The notes under the pieces were generated by a model. That model ran no database searches and was not told the DNA's origin. It worked only from the letters and a program-made list of their open reading frames with translations. 15,496 nt of DNA from contig DASZZY010000115.1 of assembly GCA_036260395.1 (NCBI GenBank), forward strand, positions 1 to 15,496, in the 5' to 3' direction. A program made the position numbers and the translations under genes. This document shows, piece by piece, positions 14,784-15,496 of the stretch. Positions within the stretch are counted from its first letter, which is position 1; every line of letters begins with the position of its first letter. Origin of the DNA: DASZZY01 sp036260395. GTDB lineage: Bacteria > Actinomycetota > UBA4738 > CALAEC01.

Positions 14784-15473
14784 ATGAGGCGCAGCCTCTC
14801 CTTGCCTCTCCTGCTCGGCGTGTTCCTGATCGCGGCGGCGGCTCCGGCGAGCGCCGATCACGGGTGGGGGCCGTACCACTGGGCCAGGAAGGCCAATCCG
14901 TTCACGTTGAAGCTCGGCGACAACGTCAGCACGAAGTGGGACTCGTACCTCGCCACCACGTCCTTGGACTGGTCGGAGTCCAGCGTGCTCGACACCACGA
15001 TCGTCACCGGCGGGACCAACCCACGGAACTGCCGTCCCACGTCGGGCCGGGTCGAGGTGTGCAACGCGCGCTACGGCAACACGGGGTGGCTCGGAGTGGC
15101 CACGATCTGGCTGTCCGGGAACCACATCACGCAGGGCACCGCCAAGCTCAACGACACGTACTTCGATACCTCGACGTACAACACGCCGGCGTGGCGGAAC
15201 CTGGTGATGTGCCAGGAGGTGGCCCACACCTTCGGGCTCGACCATCAGGACGAGAACTTCAGCAACTCGAACCTGGGGTCGTGCATGGACTACACCAGCG
15301 ACCCCGACGGGCCGCCCAGCAACGAGCACCCGAACGCCCACGACTTCGAGCAGCTCGAGGAGATCTACGGCCACGCCGACGGCACCACGACGGTCGGGCA
15401 GAGCACCGGGTCGAGCCGGTCCGGTGGGTGCGCACGGACCGCGGTGGTGACGTTCATCTTCTGGCTGCCGTAG
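14784..15473 (+). CDS. Secreted metzincin-like protein with a Gln-substituted zinc motif
   Basis: The 229-residue protein has a clear signal peptide (Arg2-Arg3, hydrophobic 6-20, cleavage after ASA at 22-24). The motif CQEVAHTFGLDHQDE (143-157) fits the metzincin HExxHxxGxxH except that the first histidine is Gln144. Glu145, His148, Gly151 and His154 are kept. CMDY with Met168 resembles the metzincin Met-turn. Four cysteines, 83, 93, 143 and 167, could form two disulfides. From memory, unnamed actinobacterial proteins share the QEV-H-GLDHQDE pattern, so the Gln may be a family trait. It may be an unusual protease or a non-catalytic zinc-fold protein. The end is odd: a Ser/Gly-rich linker, then a short hydrophobic tail ending FIFWLP. 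ATG 14784 has the window's best ribosome site, AAAGGGG. It has its own promoter and stands alone; 15474-15496 holds nothing I can name. Confidence 0.8.
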   Translation: MRRSLSLPLLLGVFLIAAAAPASADHGWGPYHWARKANPFTLKLGDNVSTKWDSYLATTSLDWSESSVLDTTIVTGGTNPRNCRPTSGRVEVCNARYGNTGWLGVATIWLSGNHITQGTAKLNDTYFDTSTYNTPAWRNLVMCQEVAHTFGLDHQDENFSNSNLGSCMDYTSDPDGPPSNEHPNAHDFEQLEEIYGHADGTTTVGQSTGSSRSGGCARTAVVTFIFWLP

Positions 15474-15496
15474 GCGCCGGCGAAGGGACGGGGGGG

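Noticed and set aside
1..15496. CRISPR array, tRNA, rRNA, insertion sequence or attachment site
   Set aside because: I saw no regularly spaced repeats, no transposase or integrase, and no recognisable tRNA or rRNA sequence on reading through both strands.

Overview
The window is high-GC DNA with strong G/C preference at third codon positions, tightly packed genes, GTG as well as ATG starts, and few Shine-Dalgarno (SD) sequences. Together with a clear AdnA/AdnB helicase-nuclease pair, whose known distribution is mostly actinobacterial, this points to an Actinomycetota chromosome, probably a little-studied soil-type lineage. The lineage is an inference. I see no rRNA, tRNA, CRISPR, insertion sequence, phage gene or toxin-antitoxin pair. 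The region reads as stable chromosome and not as a mobile island.

Left part, minus strand (read from right to left). A short operon runs from about 10805: a NUDIX hydrolase, a LACTB2-like metallo-beta-lactamase-fold hydrolase with a C-terminal zinc ribbon, an unrecognised 128-residue protein, and a class I SAM-dependent methyltransferase. Two of its junctions are 4-base stop/start overlaps (ATGA and GTGA). A secreted HExxH metalloprotease follows 42 bases later and ends in a strong hairpin. Next, from its own promoter, comes adnA-adnB, encoding the two-motor, two-nuclease complex that resects DNA double-strand breaks. adnB is followed by a G/C-rich hairpin region. The first bases of another minus-strand gene, with its promoter, run off the left edge.

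Right part, plus strand. A 159-base divergent intergenic region separates the NUDIX gene from a MidA/NDUFAF7-type methyltransferase gene. That gene ends in a hairpin and is followed by a complete M1 aminopeptidase N (pepN). Last comes a small secreted metzincin-like protein with the best -35/-10 promoter in the window, a good ribosome binding site and an unusual zinc motif in which the first histidine is glutamine.

The most distinctive signals are three. First, a TAnnnT-like -10 hexamer lies 6-9 bases before the start codon of five genes, which suggests leaderless mRNAs. Second, AdnA has a degenerate motor beside an intact AdnB motor. Third, the small secreted protein has a QExxHxxGxxH motif. 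I found no multi-gene system that I would call new; the best candidate for uncharacterised biology is the coupled NUDIX-MBL-unknown-methyltransferase cluster.
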